Part shown: piece by piece, positions 1-6,028 of the stretch
Numbering within the stretch: position 1 is the first letter of the stretch
Layout: the number at the start of each line of letters is the position of its first letter
From: Clostridia bacterium
GTDB taxonomy: Bacteria; Bacillota; Clostridia; Oscillospirales; CAG-272
Direction of reading: 5' to 3'
Assembly (NCBI GenBank): GCA_017453085.1
Contig: JAFTKV010000133.1
Span: forward strand, 1-7,889
DNA: 7,889 nt
The notes under the pieces: model-generated
Told to the model about the DNA's origin: nothing
Database searches by the model: none
The model's input: the letters and a program-made list of their open reading frames with translations, nothing else
Made by a program: the position numbers and the translations under genes

Positions 1-206
1 AACCAGTGAAAGACGGTGAGAAAGTAGGGAAGCACGTAGGCCAGCCCAATGAGATAGACCTTCCGAAAGCGCAGCTTGGCCTCTGCAGCGCGGCAGAGGG
101 CGACGACGGCAGGGATCATGGAGAGAAAGGCAAGGGGAGAGAGCCAATCCACCATTTGAGTCAGAGCGGTGAGTATACCGCCTGCAATCAGCAATATCCA
201 GATCAT
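1..206 (-). CDS. lnt: Probable apolipoprotein N-acyltransferase, N-terminal part (cut by window start)
   Basis: Only the first 68 codons are present. The protein begins MIWILLIAGGILTALTQ, then shows LSPLAFLSMIPAVVALCR (about residues 23-40) and LIGLAYVLPYFLTVFHWF at the end. This matches the usual start of Lnt: a hydrophobic helix, a 'plaf..iP' segment, then a Gly-rich helix ending in an aromatic-Trp pair. Lnt moves an acyl chain from phospholipid to the N-terminal Cys of lipoproteins in the membrane. The nitrilase-like catalytic domain (Glu-Lys-Cys) would lie to the left of base 1, so function is not proven here; another polytopic membrane protein is possible. The start is firm: GGAGGA sits at 212-217, five bases before the ATG, and the ATG overlaps the stop of the preceding pseudouridine synthase gene as ATGA, indicating translational coupling. 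A downstream gene in the murA transcription unit. Confidence 0.55.
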   Translation of the reverse strand, partial: MIWILLIAGGILTALTQMVDWLSPLAFLSMIPAVVALCRAAEAKLRFRKVYLIGLAYVLPYFLTVFHW

Positions 207-1165
207 TGAAATTCCTCCAAAAACCAGATCTGCGCAGGATCCACCTCAAAGCGTTTGCCGCTTAGATATTCCAGCGCGCCTGCGTCGGTGGTGAAGCGGA
301 AGGTCAGCGCACGGGAATAGAGGGCTTGATACTTGTAGCCCTTCGCCCGATCGGCACGGTTGATGCCGTACTTGCCGTCCCCCAGCAGGGGATGGCCAAT
401 CGACGCCAGATGGGCGCGGATCTGATGGGTGCGGCCGGTGAGCAGGTCGATCTCCAAGAGGGAGAGGTCGTTTTTCTCTTTCAGCACCCGATAGCCGGTT
501 TTGATCATCCGCGCTTCGGGATCGCGGGGGCGATCTTTATAGACGGTCACCAGATTCTTGTCGCCGTCCTTGGTCAGCCAGCCGGTGAGCAGGCCTTCCT
601 TTTTCTCAAAGATGCCGTGAGCGGCGCAGAGATAGCTTTTGTCGATCTCTCTGTCCCGCACCTTTTGGTTCAGCACGCGGAGTGCCTCGGCGGTCTTGGC
701 GGCGATGACGATGCCGCCCGTGTTGCGGTCGATGCGGTTCACCAGCGCGGGGGCGAAGGACTGCTCGGCGGTGGGATCGTACTCGCCCTTGCGGTAGAGA
801 TAGGCCTGCACGTGGGAGATCAGCGTGTTGGTGTCCTCCTCAGCGTCGGAATGGACGATCAGCCCTGCCCGCTTGTTGAGCAGCAGGATGTGCTCGTCCT
901 CGTAGACGATGTCCAGACGGGGCGTGAGCTTCATAAAAGCGGGAGCGGCCTTGTCCTCCTCCAAAAGATCGGGGGGAAGGAACAGCTCCACCGTGTCGCC
1001 TACCGCCAGCATCTGCCCGATCTCGGCGCGCTTACGGTTGACCTTGATCTTTTTGGTGCGGATGCCCTTGTAGAGCATGGACGTGGGCAGGTGATGCAGC
1101 GTCTTGGTCAGGAACTTGTCCAGACGCTGTCCTGCGTCGTTGGGACCTACGGTCAATGTTTTCAT
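203..1165 (-). CDS. RluA-family (RluC/RluD-type) rRNA pseudouridine synthase with S4 domain
   Basis: Converts specific uridines to pseudouridine in RNA, most likely 23S rRNA; the target site cannot be told from sequence. From the ATG at 1165 it is 320 residues. An S4-like RNA-binding domain comes first (about 1-62, DAGQRLDKFLTKTL through the RTKKIKVNRKR segment). The catalytic domain follows, with VNRIDRNTGG carrying the catalytic Asp at about residue 146, GRTHQIRAHL at about 244-253 and GHPLLGDGKYG after it. Asn replaces the His of the textbook HRLD motif, which is common in Firmicutes members. An in-frame TTG at 1198 would add 11 residues (SDRQAPFGNS), but these do not look family-like. The ATG at 1165 fits homologues better, although it has no clear Shine-Dalgarno and lies just after a hairpin at 1175-1206. 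It is 61 nt behind murA, and its stop overlaps the next gene's ATG by 4 nt. Confidence 0.93.
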   Translation of the reverse strand: MKTLTVGPNDAGQRLDKFLTKTLHHLPTSMLYKGIRTKKIKVNRKRAEIGQMLAVGDTVELFLPPDLLEEDKAAPAFMKLTPRLDIVYEDEHILLLNKRAGLIVHSDAEEDTNTLISHVQAYLYRKGEYDPTAEQSFAPALVNRIDRNTGGIVIAAKTAEALRVLNQKVRDREIDKSYLCAAHGIFEKKEGLLTGWLTKDGDKNLVTVYKDRPRDPEARMIKTGYRVLKEKNDLSLLEIDLLTGRTHQIRAHLASIGHPLLGDGKYGINRADRAKGYKYQALYSRALTFRFTTDAGALEYLSGKRFEVDPAQIWFLEEFQ

Positions 1166-1174
1166 AGAATTACC

Positions 1175-1206
1175 AAAAGGAGCTTGTCGGTCTGACAAAC
1201 TCCTTT
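1175..1206 (-). terminator. Intrinsic terminator-like hairpin between murA and the pseudouridine synthase gene
   Basis: Read on the minus strand, AAAGGAG-T-TTGTC (1206-1194) pairs with GACAA-G-CTCCTTT (1188-1176) around the loop AGACC. This gives 13 bp including one U-G wobble. The U tract is only UUUU, three of which pair in the stem, followed by GG, so termination may be partial. The 5' arm contains an SD-like AAAGGAG that the fold would hide. It lies 21 nt after the murA stop (1227) and ends 10 nt before the ATG at 1165. It could trim readthrough from murA into the downstream genes, or control access to their translation start. Confidence 0.6.
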
Positions 1207-1226
1207 CTGTCCTTTAATCAGGTTAA

Positions 1227-2516
1227 TCAGTTCATCTTGATGATGGGGTCGGGATAGACCACGCGGCAGATGTCGGCGCCAACGGCGGACAGCTTGCCTT
1301 CCAGATTGTCGTAGCCCCGTGCGATCAGGTGGATGTCCTCCACGATGGTCTCGCCCTCGGCAGCCAGACCTGCGATGACCATAGCGGCGCCGCCGCGCAG
1401 GTCTACCGCACGCACCGAGGTTCCGCGGAGCGGCGCGCCACCGTTGACGGTAGCGGTCTTGCCGTTGACCTCGATATCCGCACCCAGACGGCGCAGCTCG
1501 TCAACGTAGCGGAAGCGGTTGTCCCAAACGCCCTCGGTCAGATGGCACACGCCCTCTGCCAGACAGAAGAGTGCGCAGAATTGGGGCTGCATATCGGTGG
1601 GGAAGCCCGGGTAGGGCAGGGTCTTGATGTTGCAACGCTGCAAAGGCTCGGTGCGGGTGACGACTACTGCGTCGTCCAGCTCTTCTACCGAAACGCCCAT
1701 TTCCTCCAGCTTGGCGGTGACCGATTCCAGGTGCTTGGGGATGACGTTGTTGATCTTCACCTGTCCGCTGGCGGCGGCAACGGCAACCATGTAGGTGCCT
1801 GCCTCGATCATATCGGGGATGATGGCGTAGGTACAGCCGTGGAGCTCGGACACTCCCTTGATCTTGATGGTATCGGTACCGGCACCGCTGATGCGGGCAC
1901 CGCAGGTGTTCAGGAAGTTGGCCAGGTCAACGATGTGAGGCTCACGGGCGGCGTTTTCGATGATCGTCTGTCCGGGAGCGGTGACGGCCGCCATCATGAC
2001 GTTCAGCGTTGCGCCGACGGAGACCACGTCGAAGAAGATGTTGCCGCTTCTCAGCCCCTGCTCGCCCACCTTGGCGGTGAGGAGACCGTCGCTGCTTTCG
2101 TCTACGGTAGCACCCAGTGCCTCAAAGCCCTTCACGTGCTGGTCGATGGGACGCTTGCCGAAGTCACAGCCGCCGGGATAGCCCACTATAGCGGAGCCGA
2201 AGCGGCCCAGTCCTGCGCCCAGCAGATAGTAGGATGCACGCATCTTGCGGGTCAGCTCTGCGGGAGGGAGAGTGGCAATGGCGTTGGTGGCGTCGATCTC
2301 TACGCTGTTGGGACCGGTCATTTCCACCTTGGCACCCAGCGTTTCCAAGATCTGCAGCGAGAGCGCAATGTCTCTGACTGCGGGAAGATTGTCAATATGG
2401 CATTTTCCGGGCACCAGCAGGGTGGCAAATACGATAGGGAGGGCGGCGTTTTTCATGCCGTCGATCTCGATGGTGCCGTAAAGCGGCTTTCCGCCGCGAA
2501 TCAGTATTTTTTCCAT
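1227..2516 (-). CDS. murA: UDP-N-acetylglucosamine 1-carboxyvinyltransferase (MurA)
   Basis: Cytoplasmic enzyme of the first committed step of peptidoglycan synthesis: it transfers the enolpyruvyl group of phosphoenolpyruvate to UDP-GlcNAc. At 429 residues it has full family length and both inverse alpha/beta barrel domains. Key residues are visible: Lys22-Asn23 in GMKNAALPIV, Arg93 in KMRASYYLLGAGLGRFG, the catalytic and fosfomycin-reactive Cys117 in YPGGCDFGKRPIDQH, Asp308 in PGFPTDMQPQF, and Arg400 in IARGYDNLEGKL. Because Cys117 is present rather than Asp, the enzyme should be of the fosfomycin-sensitive type (inference). The ATG at 2516 has a GGGAG about 13 nt upstream, rather far, inside a leader with competing small hairpins. 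First gene of a leftward unit with a pseudouridine synthase and a probable lnt. Clostridia often carry two MurA paralogues; this window does not show whether there is another. Confidence 0.98.
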   Translation of the reverse strand: MEKILIRGGKPLYGTIEIDGMKNAALPIVFATLLVPGKCHIDNLPAVRDIALSLQILETLGAKVEMTGPNSVEIDATNAIATLPPAELTRKMRASYYLLGAGLGRFGSAIVGYPGGCDFGKRPIDQHVKGFEALGATVDESSDGLLTAKVGEQGLRSGNIFFDVVSVGATLNVMMAAVTAPGQTIIENAAREPHIVDLANFLNTCGARISGAGTDTIKIKGVSELHGCTYAIIPDMIEAGTYMVAVAAASGQVKINNVIPKHLESVTAKLEEMGVSVEELDDAVVVTRTEPLQRCNIKTLPYPGFPTDMQPQFCALFCLAEGVCHLTEGVWDNRFRYVDELRRLGADIEVNGKTATVNGGAPLRGTSVRAVDLRGGAAMVIAGLAAEGETIVEDIHLIARGYDNLEGKLSAVGADICRVVYPDPIIKMN

Positions 2517-2529
2517 AATCTATGTGCAG

Positions 2530-2549
2530 CTCCCGAGGGAGTATACTCC
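2530..2549 (-). promoter_or_regulatory. murA leader: two overlapping small hairpins near the ribosome site
   Basis: The minus-strand leader holds the perfect 12-base palindrome GGAGTATACTCC (2549-2538), which can fold as GGAG-TATA-CTCC. Its CTCC half can instead pair with the downstream GGAG (2534-2531) around CTCG. That GGAG is part of GGGAG, the only SD-like element before murA. The two folds exclude each other, and one of them hides the SD. A third small hairpin, TGCCC/GGGCA, lies upstream at 2572-2585. No known riboswitch class is recognised. Confidence 0.3.
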
Positions 2550-2605
2550 TGATCGATTTTCAGATTCCGAATGCCCCCACGGGCAGAATGAGATTCGATA
2601 CTATC

Positions 2606-2611
2606 ATTATA
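2606..2611 (-). promoter_or_regulatory. Extended -10 promoter candidate for murA
   Basis: On the minus strand the perfect -10 TATAAT (2611-2606) is preceded by TGC, giving TGCTATAAT, an extended -10. No good -35 is seen at 17 nt; TTCAAA occurs at 19 nt spacing. Transcription would start near 2599, leaving an untranslated leader of about 80 nt before the murA ATG. This supports murA having its own promoter despite lying just behind the DUF3810 gene on the same strand. Confidence 0.65.
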
Positions 2612-2727
2612 GCAGGAATTTGGCCGCGTGTTTGAATAAAGTGTAAATATTTGCGAAATTGGTCGAATTGCATAAATGGGGCAGGAAAAACGACTCGTTA
2701 CAGTATATGCAAAAGTGCGCCGATCGG

Positions 2728-3885
2728 TTACTCTGTGGGGTGTGCTTTGTAGTAGGCAACGGCCAGATCCACTACCAGATTGTAGCTTTGTCTGCCTGCG
2801 GTCTGTCCCTGCACCTGCAGGTAAGCGTCGTTGACCGCTCCGCTGACGTCGGCCGCCACGTTGTCCCGATACTGCTCAAAGAAATTGCTTTGTGCGTAGA
2901 ACTCGTACACGATCCGATAATCCAGCGTGCCGTAGAAGGAGGAATATTTGGCGGAATCAGCTTTGTTCAGCGCACCCATCACGTATTCCAGCAGGTTGAT
3001 ATAGCCGCTGTAGCGGATATAGGGATCATCCGACTCCATGCAGGCAAGAAAGGCGACGAAGTTGGCCTCGTCCTCTCTGGCAATGCCTCTCTGGTGCGCC
3101 AGCTCGTGGGCGGCGGTGTAGGGCAGGGAGTAATCGGGGAAGTTCACGTTCAGGTTTGCCTCGCCCGAGTAGAAGGTGTACACGCCTGTGATGTGGGTGT
3201 AGGACATAGGCTCGCTGAGCATGACGAATTTGATATTGGAGCGGAAGTTCTGGATAAACTCGTACTTTGCGCTTACCTTTTCGTAGGCGTCGCAGAGCTT
3301 GTCGTTCATCTCCTCCAGACTGTAGGGCATGACCGAGAAGGTACCGTGACGGAACAGGACGGCATCCAGCTCGGCGTGAGCTTTATCCCGCAGGATCTCT
3401 GCGGTGGCGTACAGCTCCTCCACCGAAACGGCTTCACGGTCCAGCTTCATTTTCTGATCCAGCGTAAAGCCCTGATAGCCGGGTGCCAGCGTCAGCACGA
3501 AGAGGGTGTAGAGGGAAAAGATCACCGACAGCATCCCCGCCATCACCCGACAGTACAGCTTTGCCTTGTAATGACCGACCATCCAGATGGAAAGCCCGAT
3601 CATAAACAGCAGCGCAAAGGGCAGGAGGATGATGGTCAGCTCGCCCATGGAAAAGGGGATCCAGCCGGTGAGCTTTGCCAGCAGAAAGCGGATAGCGGCA
3701 CAGACCGTATCGCTGAAAAGGTCGGCAAAGGGCACGGACAGGCAGGTGATGGCGTGCAGGATGGCACAGACCCCTGCCAGGATGGGGAAGGCGTAGAACC
3801 ACTTGGGCACCGAGCGGTGGAAGGTGATGGCTCCCCGCTTCAGCTTTCGCCCGATGGCGCGGGGGATGTTGAGGATCTTGTTCAT
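2728..3885 (-). CDS. DUF3810-family membrane protein with HExxH zinc metallopeptidase motif
   Basis: A 385-residue protein. Three hydrophobic spans lie near the N-terminus (about 29-50, 81-103 and 114-134), followed by a long soluble region probably outside the membrane. The soluble part carries TFYSGEANLNVNFPDYSLP, then HELAHQRG (His260, Glu261, His264), then IAREDEANF (Glu271/Glu273). This is the hallmark order of the DUF3810 family, in which HExxH plus a downstream Glu suggests a gluzincin-type zinc site. A role as a membrane-bound protease is inferred; I know of no established substrate. The ATG overlaps the stop of the upstream pseudouridine synthase gene as ATGA, and AAGGAG lies 8 nt before the ATG, so both the start and the coupling are well supported. 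It is the last gene of the ilvE unit. No strong terminator follows before the murA promoter. Confidence 0.88.
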   Translation of the reverse strand: MNKILNIPRAIGRKLKRGAITFHRSVPKWFYAFPILAGVCAILHAITCLSVPFADLFSDTVCAAIRFLLAKLTGWIPFSMGELTIILLPFALLFMIGLSIWMVGHYKAKLYCRVMAGMLSVIFSLYTLFVLTLAPGYQGFTLDQKMKLDREAVSVEELYATAEILRDKAHAELDAVLFRHGTFSVMPYSLEEMNDKLCDAYEKVSAKYEFIQNFRSNIKFVMLSEPMSYTHITGVYTFYSGEANLNVNFPDYSLPYTAAHELAHQRGIAREDEANFVAFLACMESDDPYIRYSGYINLLEYVMGALNKADSAKYSSFYGTLDYRIVYEFYAQSNFFEQYRDNVAADVSGAVNDAYLQVQGQTAGRQSYNLVVDLAVAYYKAHPTE

Positions 3886-4796
3886 TGGGACAGCTCCTTC
3901 AGCAGATTTTGCAGATCGTCGGGCAGGGGAGCGGAGATCGTCCGCCTGCTGCCGTCGGGATGGGGAAAGGTCAGAGACTCGGCGTGGAGTGCCTGTCGGG
4001 ACAGGGTGGGGTGAGCACTGCCGTAGAGGGTATCGCCCACGATGGGGTGACCGATATGGGCAAAATGCACCCGCAGCTGATGGGTGCGCCCCGTCTCGGG
4101 GAAGGCACGCACTAAGGTGTAGCCGCAGAGTCGCTCCACCACCTCGTAGCGGGTGAGGGCCTCCTGTGCGCCCTCGGGGCGAGGCTCGCCCTTTCGATAG
4201 GGAATCGCCTCGCGGGTGATGATGGAGGCCTCCTTCCGCCGAATGGCGGCTGTGATCTTGCCGCTATCGTCGGCAAGCTCGCCCGAAAGGAGTGCCAGAT
4301 AGGTCTTGCGGATCTCGCCCCTGCCCATCGCGCCTGCCAGAGCGGCGGCGGTGTAGCGATCCTTGCAGAGCAGGACGGTGCCGCTGGTGTCCCGATCCAG
4401 CCGATTGACGGCACGGAACACGAAGGGGCGATCCTTCCGATAGAGATAGAATGCCACGGCGTTGGCCAAGGTATCCCCCGTGTGTCCCATAGAGGGATGG
4501 GTGGGCATGAAGGGCGGCTTGGTTACCGCTAAAATCCCCTCGTCCTCGTAGAGAACCTCCAGCGGCAGATCGACAGGCTCCAGATAGGGATTCTGCTCCT
4601 CTGCCCGATCCTCCGCAGCCAGGGAAAGGGTGTCGCCCGTGTGGAGGATTGCCCGCACGGTGACGCGGGTGCCGTTCAGTAGAATACCGTCCTCCAGCCG
4701 TTTGAAGCGAGAGATTGCTTTATGAGAGTATCCGACTCCCCTAAGAAAGTCGGATACTGTTTTTTCATTCCAAAGCCGGGAAATGGTGACGATCAC
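3882..4796 (-). CDS. RluA-family (RluD-like) rRNA pseudouridine synthase
   Basis: Isomerises uridine to pseudouridine, probably in 23S rRNA; exact site unknown. It has 304 residues. The N-terminal segment (about 13-60, TVSDFLRGVGYSHKAISRFK then GILLNGTRVTV) resembles the S4-like RNA-binding region. The catalytic domain has AVNRLDRDTSGTVLLCK with Asp134, ETGRTHQLRVHFAHIGHP (235-251) and VGDTLYG. It is clearly different from the second synthase further left, so the two are paralogues rather than a recent copy. The start is GTG at 4796, only 3 nt after the ilvE stop, with no visible Shine-Dalgarno. Initiation probably depends on ribosomes finishing ilvE. A perfect 11-bp inverted repeat lies 37-70 nt into the coding region and could fold in this mRNA too. 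Its stop overlaps the next ATG by 4 nt. Confidence 0.93.
   Translation of the reverse strand: MIVTISRLWNEKTVSDFLRGVGYSHKAISRFKRLEDGILLNGTRVTVRAILHTGDTLSLAAEDRAEEQNPYLEPVDLPLEVLYEDEGILAVTKPPFMPTHPSMGHTGDTLANAVAFYLYRKDRPFVFRAVNRLDRDTSGTVLLCKDRYTAAALAGAMGRGEIRKTYLALLSGELADDSGKITAAIRRKEASIITREAIPYRKGEPRPEGAQEALTRYEVVERLCGYTLVRAFPETGRTHQLRVHFAHIGHPIVGDTLYGSAHPTLSRQALHAESLTFPHPDGSRRTISAPLPDDLQNLLKELSQ
4727..4765 (+). terminator. Plus-strand intrinsic terminator lying antisense within the start of a pseudouridine synthase gene
   Basis: On the plus strand, AGTATCCGACT (4727-4737) and AGTCGGATACT (4748-4758) form a perfect 11-bp stem around a 10-nt loop. This is followed by G and six T residues (4760-4765), the classic intrinsic terminator layout. 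On the minus strand the same hairpin has no T tract after it. No plus-strand gene precedes it, so it would stop antisense transcription. The stretch is also coding on the minus strand (VSDFLRGVGYS), so the symmetry is partly constrained by protein sequence. Confidence 0.5.
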
Positions 4797-4799
4797 GGC

Positions 4800-5870
4800 T
4801 CAGCAAACGGGGACGGTCCAGCCCAGGGTGTCCTCCAGCTTGCCCCACTGGATACCGGTGAGGTTGTCGTAGAGCATCTGGGAGATGGGGCCGATATTGC
4901 CGTCGTTCAGAGTCATCACGGTCTCGCCGTCGTTCAGCTCGCCGATGGGGGAGATGACCGCAGCGGTGCCGGTGCCGAATGCCTCGTTCAGCGTGCCGTT
5001 CTTGTAAGCGTCCAGCACCTCGTCGATGGAGAGCTTGCGCTCCTCTACGGGAATGCCCTTGGACTTCAGCAGCTCGATGCAGGATGCACGGGTCACGCCG
5101 GGCAGGATGTTGCCTTCGGAGAGGGCGGGGGTGATCACCTTGCCGTCGATGACGAAGAAGACGTTCATTGCGCCCACCTCGTCGATATACTTGTGCTCAA
5201 CGCCGTCCAGCCAGAGCACCTGCGCGTAGCCCATCTTCTCGGCCTTCTCCTGACCGATGAGGGAGGAGGCGTAGTTGCCGCCCACCTTGGCAAAGCCGGT
5301 GCCGCCGCGGACTGCGCGCACGTATTCCCGCTCGATGAAGATCTTGACGGGATTGATGCCTGCTGCATAGTATGCCGCAACGGGGCAGAGAATGATGGCA
5401 AACAGATAGGTCTTGGAGGGGTGAACGCCCAGATGTACGTCGGTTGCGATGATGAAGGGACGGATGTAGAGCGACTTGCCCTCTTCCTTGGGGATCCAGT
5501 CCTTGTCCATCTCAACGACAGCGCGGATCGCCTGCAGTGCGTCCTCGGGATCGATCTCGGGGATGCACATCCGGCGGTTGGTGTTGTTCATTCGCTCGAT
5601 GTTCTTCTGGGGGCGGAAGAGCTGAATCTTGCCCTCGGGGGTGTAGTAGGCCTTCAGACCCTCGAACATTTCCTGCGCATAGTGGAATACCATGGTAGCA
5701 GGGTCGAGGGAGAGAGGACCGTAGGGCACGATGCGCGCGTCGTGCCAGCCGATGCCCTTGGTGTAGTTCATCAGGAACATATGGTCGGTGTAGTAATTAC
5801 CGAAGCCCAGTTTATCGTAATCGGGTTTCGTTTTGGCTGCTGTGGTTCTTTCGATTTTAATATCCAGCAT
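4800..5870 (-). CDS. ilvE: Branched-chain amino acid aminotransferase (IlvE)
   Basis: A PLP enzyme that interconverts leucine, isoleucine and valine with their 2-oxo acids using glutamate/2-oxoglutarate: last step of their synthesis, first of their breakdown. At 356 residues it matches the longer BCAT subtype found in Firmicutes, longer than the E. coli type of about 309. The PLP lysine is Lys195 in GGTGFAKVGGNYASSL; YIDEVGAMNVFF (228-239) and FGTGTAAVISPIG (298-310) are family signatures, with IERMNNTNRRM (91-101) upstream. The ATG at 5870 has GGAGG (5880-5884) at a fair distance. First gene of a three-gene leftward unit with an RNA-modifying enzyme and a DUF3810 protein. The leader is only about 30 nt from the predicted start site, too short for a T-box or leucine-type attenuator, so any control must act at the promoter or elsewhere. 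Confidence 0.97.
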   Translation of the reverse strand: MLDIKIERTTAAKTKPDYDKLGFGNYYTDHMFLMNYTKGIGWHDARIVPYGPLSLDPATMVFHYAQEMFEGLKAYYTPEGKIQLFRPQKNIERMNNTNRRMCIPEIDPEDALQAIRAVVEMDKDWIPKEEGKSLYIRPFIIATDVHLGVHPSKTYLFAIILCPVAAYYAAGINPVKIFIEREYVRAVRGGTGFAKVGGNYASSLIGQEKAEKMGYAQVLWLDGVEHKYIDEVGAMNVFFVIDGKVITPALSEGNILPGVTRASCIELLKSKGIPVEERKLSIDEVLDAYKNGTLNEAFGTGTAAVISPIGELNDGETVMTLNDGNIGPISQMLYDNLTGIQWGKLEDTLGWTVPVC

Positions 5871-5909
5871 TTTTAGAAAACCTCCGTTGATGATTTTGAA
5901 ATCCTTTTT

Positions 5910-5938
5910 ATTGTAGCACAGGAATGTGAATTTTGCAA
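5910..5938 (-). promoter_or_regulatory. Sigma-A type promoter for ilvE
   Basis: On the minus strand: -35 TTGCAA (5938-5933), 17-nt spacer, -10 TACAAT (5915-5910) preceded by TGC, so an extended -10 as well. Transcription would begin near 5903, about 33 nt before the ilvE ATG. GTGAATTT, plus-strand reading, occurs twice 13 nt apart (5926-5933 and 5939-5946), flanking and overlapping the -35; these may be paired regulator contacts or chance. Confidence 0.75.
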
Positions 5939-5944
5939 GTGAAT

Positions 5945-5974
5945 TTGATGATTTTTTCGGTCTGACCGTATATT
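5945..5974 (+). promoter_or_regulatory. Promoter candidate for the SLH-protein gene, with a dyad in its spacer
   Basis: Plus-strand TTGATG (5945-5950) and TATATT (5969-5974) are 18 nt apart. The spacer ends with the dyad CGGTC-T-GACCG (5958-5968) directly beside the -10, a typical position for a repressor site. The start site would be near 5981, giving about 48 nt of leader before the ATG at 6029. The promoter is back-to-back with that of ilvE, and the two -35 boxes lie within 13 nt, so one regulator could affect both. Confidence 0.5.
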
Positions 5975-6028
5975 TTTTTACAGGCGAGGCAAAATGAACT
6001 ACGCAAGCATTATTTCGGAGGTTTTGTA

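Noticed and set aside
326..1195. Plus-strand open frame opposite the pseudouridine synthase gene
   Set aside because: Codon-bias shadow of a gene with clear catalytic motifs on the other strand.
2640..2727. Possible terminator after the DUF3810 gene
   Set aside because: Only weak elements are seen: AACG-AGT-CGTT before T5 and a 7-bp TTGCATA/TATGCAA pair with a loop of about 31 nt. Neither is strong enough to call.
2659..4014. Long plus-strand open frame opposite the DUF3810 gene
   Set aside because: It lies antisense to a well-supported gene, has no recognisable domains and is His/Gly/Val-rich, as expected from the complement of GC-rich codons.
4722..5876. 384-residue plus-strand open frame opposite ilvE
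   Set aside because: The minus-strand IlvE has all family motifs; the antisense product is low-complexity Leu/Val/Gly/Asp with no ribosome site or domain.
5871..5910. T-box or amino-acid attenuator leader for ilvE
   Set aside because: The leader is only about 30 nt, with no specifier loop, T-box sequence or leader peptide.
5877..6025. 10-bp inverted repeat AAAACCTCCG / CGGAGGTTTT flanking the divergent intergenic region
   Set aside because: Each arm is the Shine-Dalgarno region of one of the two divergent genes, which explains the match without a mobile element or joint operator.
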